From: Pseudomonas mangiferae
GTDB lineage: Bacteria > Pseudomonadota > Gammaproteobacteria > Pseudomonadales > Pseudomonadaceae
DNA: 64,000 bases
Direction: 5' to 3'
Assembly: GCF_007109405.1 (NCBI RefSeq)
Contig: NZ_VJOY01000007.1
Location: forward strand, 124,001 to 188,000
The position numbers and the translations under genes are program-made. This document shows positions 1 through 7,398 of the stretch, piece by piece (position 1 is the first letter of the stretch; the number at the start of each line of letters is the position of its first letter). Below the pieces are notes generated by a model that had not been told where the DNA came from, did not search any database, and worked only from the letters and a program-made list of their open reading frames with translations.

Positions 1-195
1 CTCTCGGGCTTCTTCGCCGCCGGGCTGGCCTGGACCATCGCCCTGTGCCTGCTGGCCAACCGCGGCGGCACCCTGCTGGGCGACCGCCTGCTGCAGTTCA
101 GCTACGCAGCCTCGGCGCTGCTGTTCGCCTGGTTCTCCTGGCAGGTGATCACCTCCGGCTACCAGAGCCTGATCGTCGCCCCGCCGCCCGTCTGA
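1..195 (+). CDS. C-terminal end of a LysE-family amino-acid/metabolite exporter (partial)
   Basis: Reading frame 1 is open from the first base and stops with TGA at 193-195, giving the last 64 residues of a protein whose start lies outside the window. It shows two hydrophobic segments separated by a short basic loop (residues about 1-20 and 34-54 of the visible part), as at the end of LysE/RhtB exporters. The neighbouring AraC-type regulator on the opposite strand fits, because such exporters often sit beside an AraC or LysR regulator. The family call rests on the membrane pattern and context only; another small membrane protein is possible. Confidence 0.5.
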   Translation, partial: LSGFFAAGLAWTIALCLLANRGGTLLGDRLLQFSYAASALLFAWFSWQVITSGYQSLIVAPPPV

Positions 196-201
196 GGCGG
201 C

Positions 202-1026
202 CTAGCGAAGGCCGAGGGCCGGCCAGGTGGGCTGGGCGAATCGCCGCGGGCTGGCGCCCACGCACTTGCGGAAGGCGTTGCTGAAGTGGCTCTGGTCGTA
301 GAAGCCCAGGTCGTAGACCACGTCCTGAATGTCCTGCCCGGCGCGCAGGCGCCGCTTCGCCTCCAGCAGGCGCAGCTGCATGTGGTACTTGCAGGGGGTG
401 AGGCCGGTCTGGGCGCGGAACGCCCGCAGCAGGTGGTACTTGCTGACGCCGCTGATGCTGGCCAACTCGTCCAGGGACACCTGGCGGCTCAGGTGTTCGT
501 GCAGGTAATCGGTGAGCAGCAGGTCGCGGGGGCCGGGGGTGGCGTCCGGCAGCGGTTCGTCGTCCCGGCCATCGCCCAGCAGCCGCGCCACCAGTTCGTG
601 GAGCAGCGCATCCAGGGCATCGTGCTGGCCGTGCCGGCCCAGCTGTTCCATTTCCACGATCAGTTGGCTCAGCCGCGGGTCGCGTTGCAGCGGCCGGCGC
701 AGCTCGGGATGGTGGCCGCTGATGAGCCCGCCCTGGGTGGCGATGTCGCGCATCAGGTCCGGACTGAGGTAAAGGGAGATGAATTCCAGCGGCGTGCGCT
801 GGCAGGAATAGGAGGACGCCTGCAGGGCGTTGGGGTTGTAGGCGGTCACCTCGCCGGGGCGCACCTCGAACTCGCGACCGTCCAGCCAGACCGACTCGCT
901 GCCGGACAGGTTCGCGCTGATCACGTACTCGTCGTGGGTATGCTTGGGAAAGGCGTCGGCATTGCTGGCGCGGATGCGCACGATTTCGAGTCCGGCACGA
1001 CGATACAACCCTATTAGCTTCGGCAT
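202..1026 (-). CDS. AraC-family transcriptional regulator
   Basis: A 274-residue regulator. The N-terminal half (about 15-120) looks like a cupin-type sensing domain with an HTHDEY stretch. The C-terminal hundred residues carry the two helix-turn-helix units of AraC/XylS proteins, including SLDELASISGVSKYHLLRAF and the conserved DLGFYDQSHFSNAFRK recognition region. I chose the ATG at 1026; a longer frame to 1137 adds 37 residues that do not resemble the family and run into the upstream intergenic DNA. It converges on the LysE-like exporter, which it may control, and is divergent from the antiporter. The inducer is unknown. Confidence 0.85.
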   Translation of the reverse strand: MPKLIGLYRRAGLEIVRIRASNADAFPKHTHDEYVISANLSGSESVWLDGREFEVRPGEVTAYNPNALQASSYSCQRTPLEFISLYLSPDLMRDIATQGGLISGHHPELRRPLQRDPRLSQLIVEMEQLGRHGQHDALDALLHELVARLLGDGRDDEPLPDATPGPRDLLLTDYLHEHLSRQVSLDELASISGVSKYHLLRAFRAQTGLTPCKYHMQLRLLEAKRRLRAGQDIQDVVYDLGFYDQSHFSNAFRKCVGASPRRFAQPTWPALGLR

Positions 1027-1242
1027 GGCGCCACTCCTTGCGAATAGGAAATTCGGTGGGATCGTATCAGTGTGCCAGATAGCCCGGGGCGCAAGGCAAC
1101 CCCGTCGGTCCTTTCGCCGCAGCGTGGCAGGAAACATCCGGTCGCGCGGCGGGCTAACGCCTTGCCTGCAGGGGTGCTTAAAATCGACGTCTTTTACCGG
1201 CGCTGCCCTCGACGCGGTTGCCGCTCAGTACGAGGACCCCCG

Positions 1243-2661
1243 ATGCGCCCATTCCGCCCCGGCCTGCTGTTGCCGATCCTGACGCTGCTTCCCGGCCTGG
1301 CCCTGGGCGCCGAGCTCGACGGCGCGTCCCTGAGCCTCGCCTGGACCCTGCCGTTCGCCGGCATCCTGCTGTCCATCGCGTTGTTCCCGCTGTTCGCCGC
1401 AGGTGTCTGGCACCACCACTTCGGCAAGATCGTCGCGCTCTGGAGTCTGGCCTTCCTGGGGCCGTTCGTGGCCGTGCACGGGCTCCACGACAGCGCTGTC
1501 CTGGTGGCCCACGCGCTGATCGCCGAGTACATCCCGTTCATCGTCCTGCTGTTTGCCCTCTACACCATTTCCGGCGGCATCCTGGTCTGGGGCCACCTGC
1601 ACGGTTCCCCGCGGCTCAACACCGGCCTGCTGGCCATCGGCACCCTGCTGGCGTCGCTGATGGGCACCACCGGGGCGGCGATGCTGCTGATCCGGCCTTT
1701 GTTACGGGCCAACGAAAACCGCCAGAACAAGGTCCACGTGGTGGTGTTCTTCATCTTCCTGGTGGCCAACGTGGGCGGCGGCCTGACGCCCCTGGGCGAC
1801 CCGCCGCTGTTCCTGGGTTTCCTCAAGGGGGTCGACTTCCTCTGGACCGTGGAGCACATGGCACTGCCGGTGCTGATCGCGTCCCTGGCCCTGCTGACGG
1901 CGTTCTACCTGTTGGACCGCCACCTGTACCGGCGCGAGGACCCGGTGAAGACCGCGGACATTTCCCGTGACACCCCACTGCGCCTGTATGGCAAGGCGAA
2001 CGGCCTGCTGCTGCTGGGGGTGATCGGCGCGGTGCTGATGTCCGGCCTGTGGAAGCCCGGCATCGGCTTCCACGTGCTGGGCACCGAGGTACAGGTGCAG
2101 AACCTGCTGCGCGATGGCCTGCTGCTGGCCTTGGCTGCTGCATCCCTGCTGCTGACCCCGCGCCAGGTGCGGGCCGGCAACGAATTCAACTGGGCGCCGA
2201 TCCTTGAGGTGGGCAAGCTGTTCGCCGGGATCTTCGTCACCATCGCCCCGGCCATCGCCATCCTCCGGGCCGGCCGGGAGGGGCATCTGGCGGGGCTGGT
2301 GACGCTGGTGAGCGACGCCGACGGCGCGCCGCTGGACCTGATGTACTTCTGGATGACCGGCCTGCTCTCCAGCTTCCTCGACAATGCGCCCACCTACCTG
2401 GTGTTCTTCAACCTGGCCGCGGGGGACGCCACGACTCTGATGCAGCAACTCCCCGGCACGCTGCTGGCGATCTCCATGGGCTCGGTGTTCATGGGCGCCC
2501 TGACCTACATCGGCAACGCGCCGAACTTCATGATCAAGGCGATCGCCGAGCAGCGCGGGGTGGCGATGCCCAGCTTCTTCGGTTACCTGCTCTGGTCCTG
2601 CGCGATTCTCCTGCCGTTGTTCGCGCTCATGAGCGTGGGGTTCTTCGTGCTGGCGACCTAG
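1243..2661 (+). CDS. Sodium:proton antiporter / ion transporter of the NhaD-CitT-ArsB type
   Basis: A 472-residue integral membrane protein with roughly 11-13 hydrophobic segments and a cleavable-looking or first-helix N-terminus ending near LALGAEL. Two re-entrant-loop signatures typical of the ion transporter (IT) superfamily are visible: DNAPTYLVF around residue 379 and GNAPNFMIK around residue 424. ATG 1243 is preceded by ACGAGGA and was preferred to an upstream in-frame start at 1072 that would lie in non-coding DNA. The probable role is Na+/H+ exchange across the inner membrane, but the substrate cannot be fixed from sequence; arsenite or dicarboxylate transport are alternatives. Confidence 0.75.
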   Translation: MRPFRPGLLLPILTLLPGLALGAELDGASLSLAWTLPFAGILLSIALFPLFAAGVWHHHFGKIVALWSLAFLGPFVAVHGLHDSAVLVAHALIAEYIPFIVLLFALYTISGGILVWGHLHGSPRLNTGLLAIGTLLASLMGTTGAAMLLIRPLLRANENRQNKVHVVVFFIFLVANVGGGLTPLGDPPLFLGFLKGVDFLWTVEHMALPVLIASLALLTAFYLLDRHLYRREDPVKTADISRDTPLRLYGKANGLLLLGVIGAVLMSGLWKPGIGFHVLGTEVQVQNLLRDGLLLALAAASLLLTPRQVRAGNEFNWAPILEVGKLFAGIFVTIAPAIAILRAGREGHLAGLVTLVSDADGAPLDLMYFWMTGLLSSFLDNAPTYLVFFNLAAGDATTLMQQLPGTLLAISMGSVFMGALTYIGNAPNFMIKAIAEQRGVAMPSFFGYLLWSCAILLPLFALMSVGFFVLAT

Positions 2662-2689
2662 GATCGGCCTGCGCCGGAGAAGGACGGAA

Positions 2690-2760
2690 CAAAGCGAATT
2701 AGCTTATAAGTAATAAATAAATAATTTCTTATTACTTAACAGTTATATGAACGGTGCCTA
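2690..2760. promoter_or_regulatory. AT-rich putative control region with a perfect inverted repeat
   Basis: An island of A/T in otherwise about 65-70% GC DNA, just upstream of the hydrolase at 2796. It holds a perfect 10-base inverted repeat (TAAGTAATAA at 2707-2716, TTATTACTTA at 2729-2738, 12-base spacer) and the word GAATTAGCTTA at 2696-2706, which recurs exactly upstream of tauA. No T-run hairpin of terminator type is present. It is probably an operator/promoter; a LysR-type regulator such as CysB is a reasonable but unproven candidate. Confidence 0.55.
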
Positions 2761-2795
2761 GACTGGCCCCCATCGCCAGCCAAGGAGGTGCCGCC

Positions 2796-3374
2796 ATGGG
2801 CAGCCAAGCCGTTCGTTATCTGATCCTGCCAGGATGGCAGGGCTCGTCCGATGCCCACTGGCAGAGCCACTGGCAGCGCAGCCTGCCCAATGCGGCGCGG
2901 GTCGAGCAGGCCGACTGGGACCAGCCCGATGCCCAGGCCTGGGTAGCGGAGCTGGAGCGGCAGGTGGCCGCCGAGGACGCCCCGACGATCCTCATCGCCC
3001 ATAGCCTGGGCTGCGTCACCGTGGCGCGCTGGGCGACCCGGGCCACCCGCTCCCTGCCGCGGGTGCGCGGCGCGCTGCTGGTGGCGCCCGCGGACGTGGA
3101 GCGGCCCGGCTGCCCGGACGTCCTGCGCGGCTTCGCGCCGATCCCCCGCCAGCCGCTGCCGTTCCCGGTGCAGGTGGTGGGGTCCGACAACGACCCGGCC
3201 TCCAGCGCCGGCCGCACCCTGCAACTGGCCCGGGAGTGGGGCGCCCAGGCGGCGATCCTCAGTGGCGCCGGGCACATCAACGTGAAGTCCGGGCACCACC
3301 GCTGGGAACAGGGCTTCGCCCACCTCTACCGCCTGCAGAACCGCATCGAGCAGATGCAGCGCCGACGCGCCTGA
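2796..3374 (+). CDS. RBBP9/YdeN-family serine hydrolase
   Basis: A 192-residue alpha/beta hydrolase of the small RBBP9/YdeN type. It begins with the typical ILPGWQGSSDAHWQ block. The nucleophile is Ser70 in IAHSLGC, the acid is probably Asp131 or Asp133 in GSDNDP, and the histidine is His160 in GAGHIN. ATG 2796 follows the ribosome-binding site AAGGAGG at 2782-2788; an in-frame earlier start at 2754 lacks one. Members are cytoplasmic esterases of unknown natural substrate. In pseudomonads I recall relatives lying near organosulfur genes, which agrees with the sulfur genes downstream. It is probably co-transcribed with the ATPase at 3465. Confidence 0.8.
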   Translation: MGSQAVRYLILPGWQGSSDAHWQSHWQRSLPNAARVEQADWDQPDAQAWVAELERQVAAEDAPTILIAHSLGCVTVARWATRATRSLPRVRGALLVAPADVERPGCPDVLRGFAPIPRQPLPFPVQVVGSDNDPASSAGRTLQLAREWGAQAAILSGAGHINVKSGHHRWEQGFAHLYRLQNRIEQMQRRRA

Positions 3375-3464
3375 TCCGCGTCGTCCTCCGCCCTTTTCCG
3401 CCACGCCGCGGGCGCCCGTCCGGGGCGCCTGCCCGCGTTCGCTTCACCGTTTCGAGAGACCGCC

Positions 3465-4388
3465 ATGAGCCGATTCCATACCCCCCTGCCCCCCCTGCTG
3501 ACCTTCGCCGATGCCGACCGCAGCCCGCTGAGCATCCGCGCCCGCGCCCTGGTGTTCGTCGACGCCCGTTCGCGGCGCCTGCGGGAAGACGTGGAGGCCT
3601 TGGCGCCCGGCAGCGTGCCGGTGCTGATCCGCGGCGAGATGGGCACCGGCAAGGAGCTGCTGGCCCGCCACATCCACCGCGGCAGCGAGCGGCCAGGGCT
3701 GTTCGTGGCGGTCAACTGCGGCGCCATCAGCAAGGCCCACGCCGAGGCCGAGCTGTTCGGCCACGTCGCCGGCACGCACCCGGGCTCCGCCAGCAGCCGC
3801 GCCGGCTGGTTCGGCTCGGCCAATGGCGGCACCCTTTACCTGGACGAGATCGGCGACCTGCCCCTGCCGCTGCAGGCCAAGCTGCTGGCGGTGCTGGAGA
3901 GCCGCGAGGTGGTGCGGGTGGGCAGCCGCCAGCCGACACCGGTGGACGTGCGCCTGGTGGCCGCCACCAGCATCGACCTGGCCCAGGCGGTAAGGGCTGG
4001 CAAGTTCGACGGCCGCCTGTACCGCTACCTAGAGGCCGGCGCCCTGGAACTGCCGCCGCTGCGGGAGCGGCCGGGGGATATCCTGCCCCTGGCGGAATAC
4101 TTCCTCGGCATCTACGCCCAGCGCCTGGACCTGCCCCTGCCGCTGATCGGCGCCGATGCCCAGGCGGCGCTGGAGCAGTACGCCTGGCCCGGCAACACCC
4201 GTGAGCTGGAGAACAGCATCCATTTCGCCCTGCTGGTGAGCGACGGGGAGGAAATCCTGCCCCGCCACCTCAACCTGCCGGCGGCCGCCGGGGTGGCGGT
4301 CCTGGAGGCGAACCTGCGCGCCCTGGCGGCCGACCCTGCCCAGCGCGAACGCTTGCAGCGGCTGCTGGTGGCGCTGACGGACGCCTGA
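3465..4388 (+). CDS. Degenerate sigma-54 activator-like AAA+ protein without DNA-binding domain
   Basis: A 307-residue AAA+ domain of the NtrC class with almost nothing else. Walker A is GEMGTGKE (57-64), Walker B is LYLDEIGD (124-131), and the sensor II WPGNTREL box is at 241-248. The sigma-54-contacting loop, normally GAFTGA, reads GTHPGS (103-108), so the key Phe and Thr are lost. The arginine-finger region reads FDGRLYRYL (181-189), with Arg shifted by one at both expected places. There is no N-terminal sensing domain and no C-terminal Fis helix-turn-helix. It resembles SfnR-like sulfur regulators in context. It may be a co-regulator, a remodelled ATPase or a decaying gene. Confidence 0.75.
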   Translation: MSRFHTPLPPLLTFADADRSPLSIRARALVFVDARSRRLREDVEALAPGSVPVLIRGEMGTGKELLARHIHRGSERPGLFVAVNCGAISKAHAEAELFGHVAGTHPGSASSRAGWFGSANGGTLYLDEIGDLPLPLQAKLLAVLESREVVRVGSRQPTPVDVRLVAATSIDLAQAVRAGKFDGRLYRYLEAGALELPPLRERPGDILPLAEYFLGIYAQRLDLPLPLIGADAQAALEQYAWPGNTRELENSIHFALLVSDGEEILPRHLNLPAAAGVAVLEANLRALAADPAQRERLQRLLVALTDA

Positions 4389-4451
4389 GGTCGCCGTTTT
4401 TTTCCCAAACCCGTGACCACCCGCTGGGCCGGCTTTCATCAGGGCCCGGCA

Positions 4452-4799
4452 TCACTCGCAGGCGAAGCGTTCTATCCGCGGCGTGTGGTAGTCAACGCGC
4501 TCGGTCAGGGTGCAGCGCGTCACCCGGGCGGGAAGGGGCTGGCTCAGCAGGGTCAGGCTCTTCTGGTAGGTGCAGGCGAGCCAATAGCCCTGGCTGTCAG
4601 GCGTCAGGACCCAGGTAGTCACGCGCCGGGCACCGTGGGTGCGGCTGGACGCGGGAGTAAGGCTACCCCGCCGTTCGGGCGGGCCGATGTAGAGCGCCAT
4701 GTCCTCCAGGTTGCGATCTGTCCCTCGATCTACCGAGACGTGCCAGGGGGCCAGGGGCGCCGAGACAGTCTCGGTGGCATCCAGCACCTCCGGACACAC
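4452..4799 (-). pseudogene. STY0301-family secreted protein, signal peptide interrupted by a stop codon
   Basis: The 115-residue frame has the look of the STY0301 family of small periplasmic proteins: a CPE start, an IGPPER middle block, YWLACTY and a closing CTL region. These proteins normally carry a signal peptide. Upstream in the same frame there is one (MLAALLPA, stop, LLAGDYVCPE), from ATG 4843-4845, but an amber codon at 4818-4820 breaks it. The intact part could only start at GTG 4799 or a nearby codon, giving a leaderless protein. It is therefore probably a recent pseudogene, unless the stop is a sequencing error. Nothing shows a link to its neighbours. Confidence 0.6.
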
Positions 4800-4845
4800 A
4801 TAGTCGCCCGCCAGGAGCTATGCCGGCAGCAGGGCGGCCAGCATG

Positions 4846-5191
4846 CTCGTCCACCCGGTCTTACGGGGTGAGGGTGGGTGTCGCTTCAAGTTCGATGAGT
4901 CGTACATTCTCGTTTCTCGCTCGAAAGGCGCCGTCTACAAGCGTCCGCCGCCGTCTGCGGATAGTCATCGGCAGGGGGCCGAAGTCCGTATCCGCCGGGG
5001 TTGTGGTCATCGCTCTGTCGAGCGCACCGCCGTTGGAAATACTTATGCAAATATGAACTTAAATTTAGTAAAAATATTATTTCTAAGGAATAAGCATTCC
5101 TCGTACTGTGCGCCCCATGCCAGCCATCGTTTTGCTGGCACCTTTCACCGGTTCTCTCGTTTCGGGCCGTTGCCCTCTTAAGGATTGCTCC
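4846..5191. other. Non-coding region upstream of metQ
   Basis: About 350 bases between the interrupted STY0301 leader and metQ. No convincing gene is present on either strand. The right part (5037-5100) is strongly AT-rich and is listed separately as a candidate control element; 5101-5191 is the probable untranslated leader of metQ. Confidence 0.5.
5037..5100. promoter_or_regulatory. AT-rich putative sulfur-response control region upstream of metQ
   Basis: A 64-base AT-rich island ending 91 bases before metQ. It contains AAATACTTAT at 5037-5046, present exactly at 13441-13450 upstream of tauA, and the inverted repeat GGAAT-AAGC-ATTCC at 5087-5100. The TAAGC-ATTCC half resembles TAAGC-TA-ATTCC seen on the minus strand upstream of tauA. 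This is inferred to be a shared operator or promoter; the regulator is unknown. Confidence 0.5.
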
Positions 5192-5974
5192 ATGAAGAAG
5201 ACGTTGCTGTTGACCGCGCTGGCCGCTGCCCTGAGTGCCACCCTTGCCCAGGCGGGCGAGAAGCTGCAAGTCGCCGCCACCCCGGTGCCCCATGCGGAAA
5301 TCCTCGAGCTGGTGAAGCCGCAGCTGGCCAAGGAAGGGATCGACCTGGAGATCAAGGTGTTCACCGACTACGTGCAGCCCAACCTGCAGGTGGACCAGAA
5401 GAACCTCGACGCCAACTACTTCCAGACCAAGCCCTACCTGGACAACTTCAACGCCGGCAAGGGCACCCACCTGGTGATCGTCCAGGGTGTGCACGTGGAA
5501 CCCTTCGGCGGCTATTCGAAGAAGTACAAGACCCTAGCCGAGCTGCCGGACGGCGCCACCGTCGCCATCCCCAACGAAGGCAGCAACAGCGGTCGCGCCC
5601 TGCTCCTGCTGCAGAAGGCCGGCCTGCTGAAGCTGAAGGACCCGGACAACGCCCTGGCCACCCCGAAAGACATCGCCGAGAACCCCAAGCACCTGAAGTT
5701 CAAGGAGCTGGAATCGGCCCTGCTGCCGCGGGTGCTGGACCAGGTGGACCTGGACCTGATCAATACCAACTACGCCCTGGAAGCCAAGCTCAACCCGGTG
5801 CGTGACGCCCTGGTGCTGGAAGACCGCAACTCCCCCTACGTGAACTACCTAGTCGCCCGCCCGGACAACAAGGACAGCGATGCCATCAAGAAACTGGCCG
5901 CCGCCCTGACCAGCCCCGAGGTGAAGAAATTCATCGAGGAGAAATACCAGGGCGCGGTCGTCCCGGCGTTCTGA
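5192..5974 (+). CDS. MetQ/NlpA-family methionine (or sulfur compound) binding protein
   Basis: A 260-residue periplasmic binding protein of the NlpA/MetQ family, recognisable from VAATPVPHAEILE near the N-terminus, the DYVQPN and NYFQTKPYLD blocks, and LINTNYALEA. The signal peptide ends at AQA (about residue 21). There is no lipobox cysteine, so unlike E. coli MetQ it should be soluble in the periplasm. ATG 5192 begins the signal peptide. No metN or metI partner is in the window; the downstream gene is a trans-sulfuration enzyme instead. It probably serves methionine or a related sulfur compound through permease subunits encoded elsewhere. Confidence 0.85.
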   Translation: MKKTLLLTALAAALSATLAQAGEKLQVAATPVPHAEILELVKPQLAKEGIDLEIKVFTDYVQPNLQVDQKNLDANYFQTKPYLDNFNAGKGTHLVIVQGVHVEPFGGYSKKYKTLAELPDGATVAIPNEGSNSGRALLLLQKAGLLKLKDPDNALATPKDIAENPKHLKFKELESALLPRVLDQVDLDLINTNYALEAKLNPVRDALVLEDRNSPYVNYLVARPDNKDSDAIKKLAAALTSPEVKKFIEEKYQGAVVPAF

Positions 5975-6030
5975 TCGCCCGCAGAAGCCCACGGCGGTGA
6001 GGAGGCCGTTACCTTCCTCGCCTCTGCTTG

Positions 6031-6064
6031 CGCCGGCCCGGTCACTCCGAGCCGGCGTTTTTTT
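6031..6064 (+). terminator. Rho-independent terminator after metQ
   Basis: Hairpin with CGCCGGC (6031-6037) and GCCGGCG (6051-6057) arms followed by seven T residues. It closes metQ before the next gene. Confidence 0.85.
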
Positions 6065-6136
6065 GTCCGCGCCGCCCCGGCATCCCGCCTTTGCTACAGT
6101 GGCGCCCCTGACGAAGCGGCCTTCCAGGAGTACCCC

Positions 6137-7327
6137 ATGTCCGATTCCAAACCCGGCGTTTCCACCCGCGCCGTGCACAGCGGCAACGCCATCGATCAGC
6201 GGATGGTCACCCGGGCCAAGAGCCTGCCGATCTACGAGACCTCGGTGTTTGTCTACGAGTCCCTGGCCCAGGTGGACGACTTTCTCGCCGGCAACCCGGA
6301 CAACTACATGTACACCCGCCTGGGCAACCCCAACACGGCGGCTCTGGAGGCGTTGATTCGCGACCTGGAAGGGGGCGAGGCGGCCCTGTTCTCGGCGTCC
6401 GGGATGGCCTCGGTGAGCGCGGCGCTGATGGGCCGACTGGGCGCCGGCGACCATCTGATCGCCAGCCGCGAGCTGTATGGCACCACCCAGAGCCTGATCG
6501 AGAAGGAGCTGAGCCGCTTCGGCATCGGCGCCACCCTGGTGGACATCGGCGACCTGGCGGCGGTGGAGGCCGCCATCACCCCGGCCACCCGGCTGATCTA
6601 CACCGAGACCGCCTCCAACCCGCTGGTGCGGGTCAGCGACGTGCCGGCGCTGGCGGCCCTGGCCCGGCGCCGCGGCCTGAAGCTGATGGTGGACAATACC
6701 TTTCTCTCGCCAGCCCTGTACCAGCCCCTGGCGGATGGCGCCGACCTGGTGCTGCACAGCACCACCAAGTACCTCAACGGCCACAGCGACGCCACCGGTG
6801 GCATCCTGGTGGGGGATGCCGAGTGGATCGCCCAGGCGCGGCGCTTCCAGATCAACGCCGGCGGCAGCGCCAGCCCCTTCGAGGCCTGGCTGACCTTCCG
6901 CGGCGCGAAGACCCTGGCCCTGCGCATGAAGGCCCATTCGGCCAATGCCCAGGTCCTGGCCGAGGCGCTGGAGGCCCATCCGCAGGTGGCGCGGGTGCAC
7001 TACCCGGGGCTCACCTCCCACCCGGACCACGCCCTGGCGGGCCGGCTGTTCCCGAAGGGCGCTTCGGGCATGCTCAGCTTCACCCTGCGCGGCGGCCTGG
7101 AACAGGTGGACCGGCTGATCCAGGGCCTGCAGCGCACCGCCTTCGCGCCGTCCCTGGCGGGGGTCGCCAGCAGCATCACCCACCCGGGCAAGACCTCGCA
7201 CCGTGCCCTGTCGGCCGAGGCCCTGGCCGAGCTGGACATCCACGACGGGACCATCCGCGTGTCGATGGGCATCGAGGACGCCGAAGACATCGTCGCCGAC
7301 TTCCGCCAGGCCCTGGATCGCCTCTGA
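6137..7327 (+). CDS. PLP-dependent trans-sulfuration enzyme (Cys/Met metabolism family)
   Basis: A 396-residue member of the cystathionine gamma-synthase/lyase family. The PLP lysine is Lys211 in LHSTTKYLNGHSD, the pyridine-nitrogen partner is Asp186 in MVDNTF, the phosphate-contacting pair from the neighbouring subunit is YTRLGNP (59-65), and Tyr114 stacks on the ring. The reaction could be gamma-elimination, cystathionine synthesis or O-succinylhomoserine sulfhydrylation; sequence reading alone does not separate these. ATG 6137 follows AGGAG. It lies directly after metQ but behind a terminator. The pairing suggests use of imported sulfur amino acids. Confidence 0.85.
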   Translation: MSDSKPGVSTRAVHSGNAIDQRMVTRAKSLPIYETSVFVYESLAQVDDFLAGNPDNYMYTRLGNPNTAALEALIRDLEGGEAALFSASGMASVSAALMGRLGAGDHLIASRELYGTTQSLIEKELSRFGIGATLVDIGDLAAVEAAITPATRLIYTETASNPLVRVSDVPALAALARRRGLKLMVDNTFLSPALYQPLADGADLVLHSTTKYLNGHSDATGGILVGDAEWIAQARRFQINAGGSASPFEAWLTFRGAKTLALRMKAHSANAQVLAEALEAHPQVARVHYPGLTSHPDHALAGRLFPKGASGMLSFTLRGGLEQVDRLIQGLQRTAFAPSLAGVASSITHPGKTSHRALSAEALAELDIHDGTIRVSMGIEDAEDIVADFRQALDRL

Positions 7328-7350
7328 CCCGAGCAGCGGTGCCGCACAGG

Positions 7351-7377
7351 AAAACGGCCGCATCAGCGGCCGTTTTC
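7351..7377. terminator. Bidirectional terminator between the PLP enzyme and the OPT transporter
   Basis: Hairpin AAAACGGCCGC / GCGGCCGTTTT with an ATCA loop lies between convergent genes and has A- and T-runs on the correct sides for both strands. Confidence 0.85.
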
Positions 7378-7398
7378 GTCAGGGGCGGGGCGCCTGCC

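Noticed and set aside
5101..5191. A sigma-54 promoter for metQ
   Set aside because: TGGCAC-like bases appear, but no TTGC at the right spacing was found on either strand.
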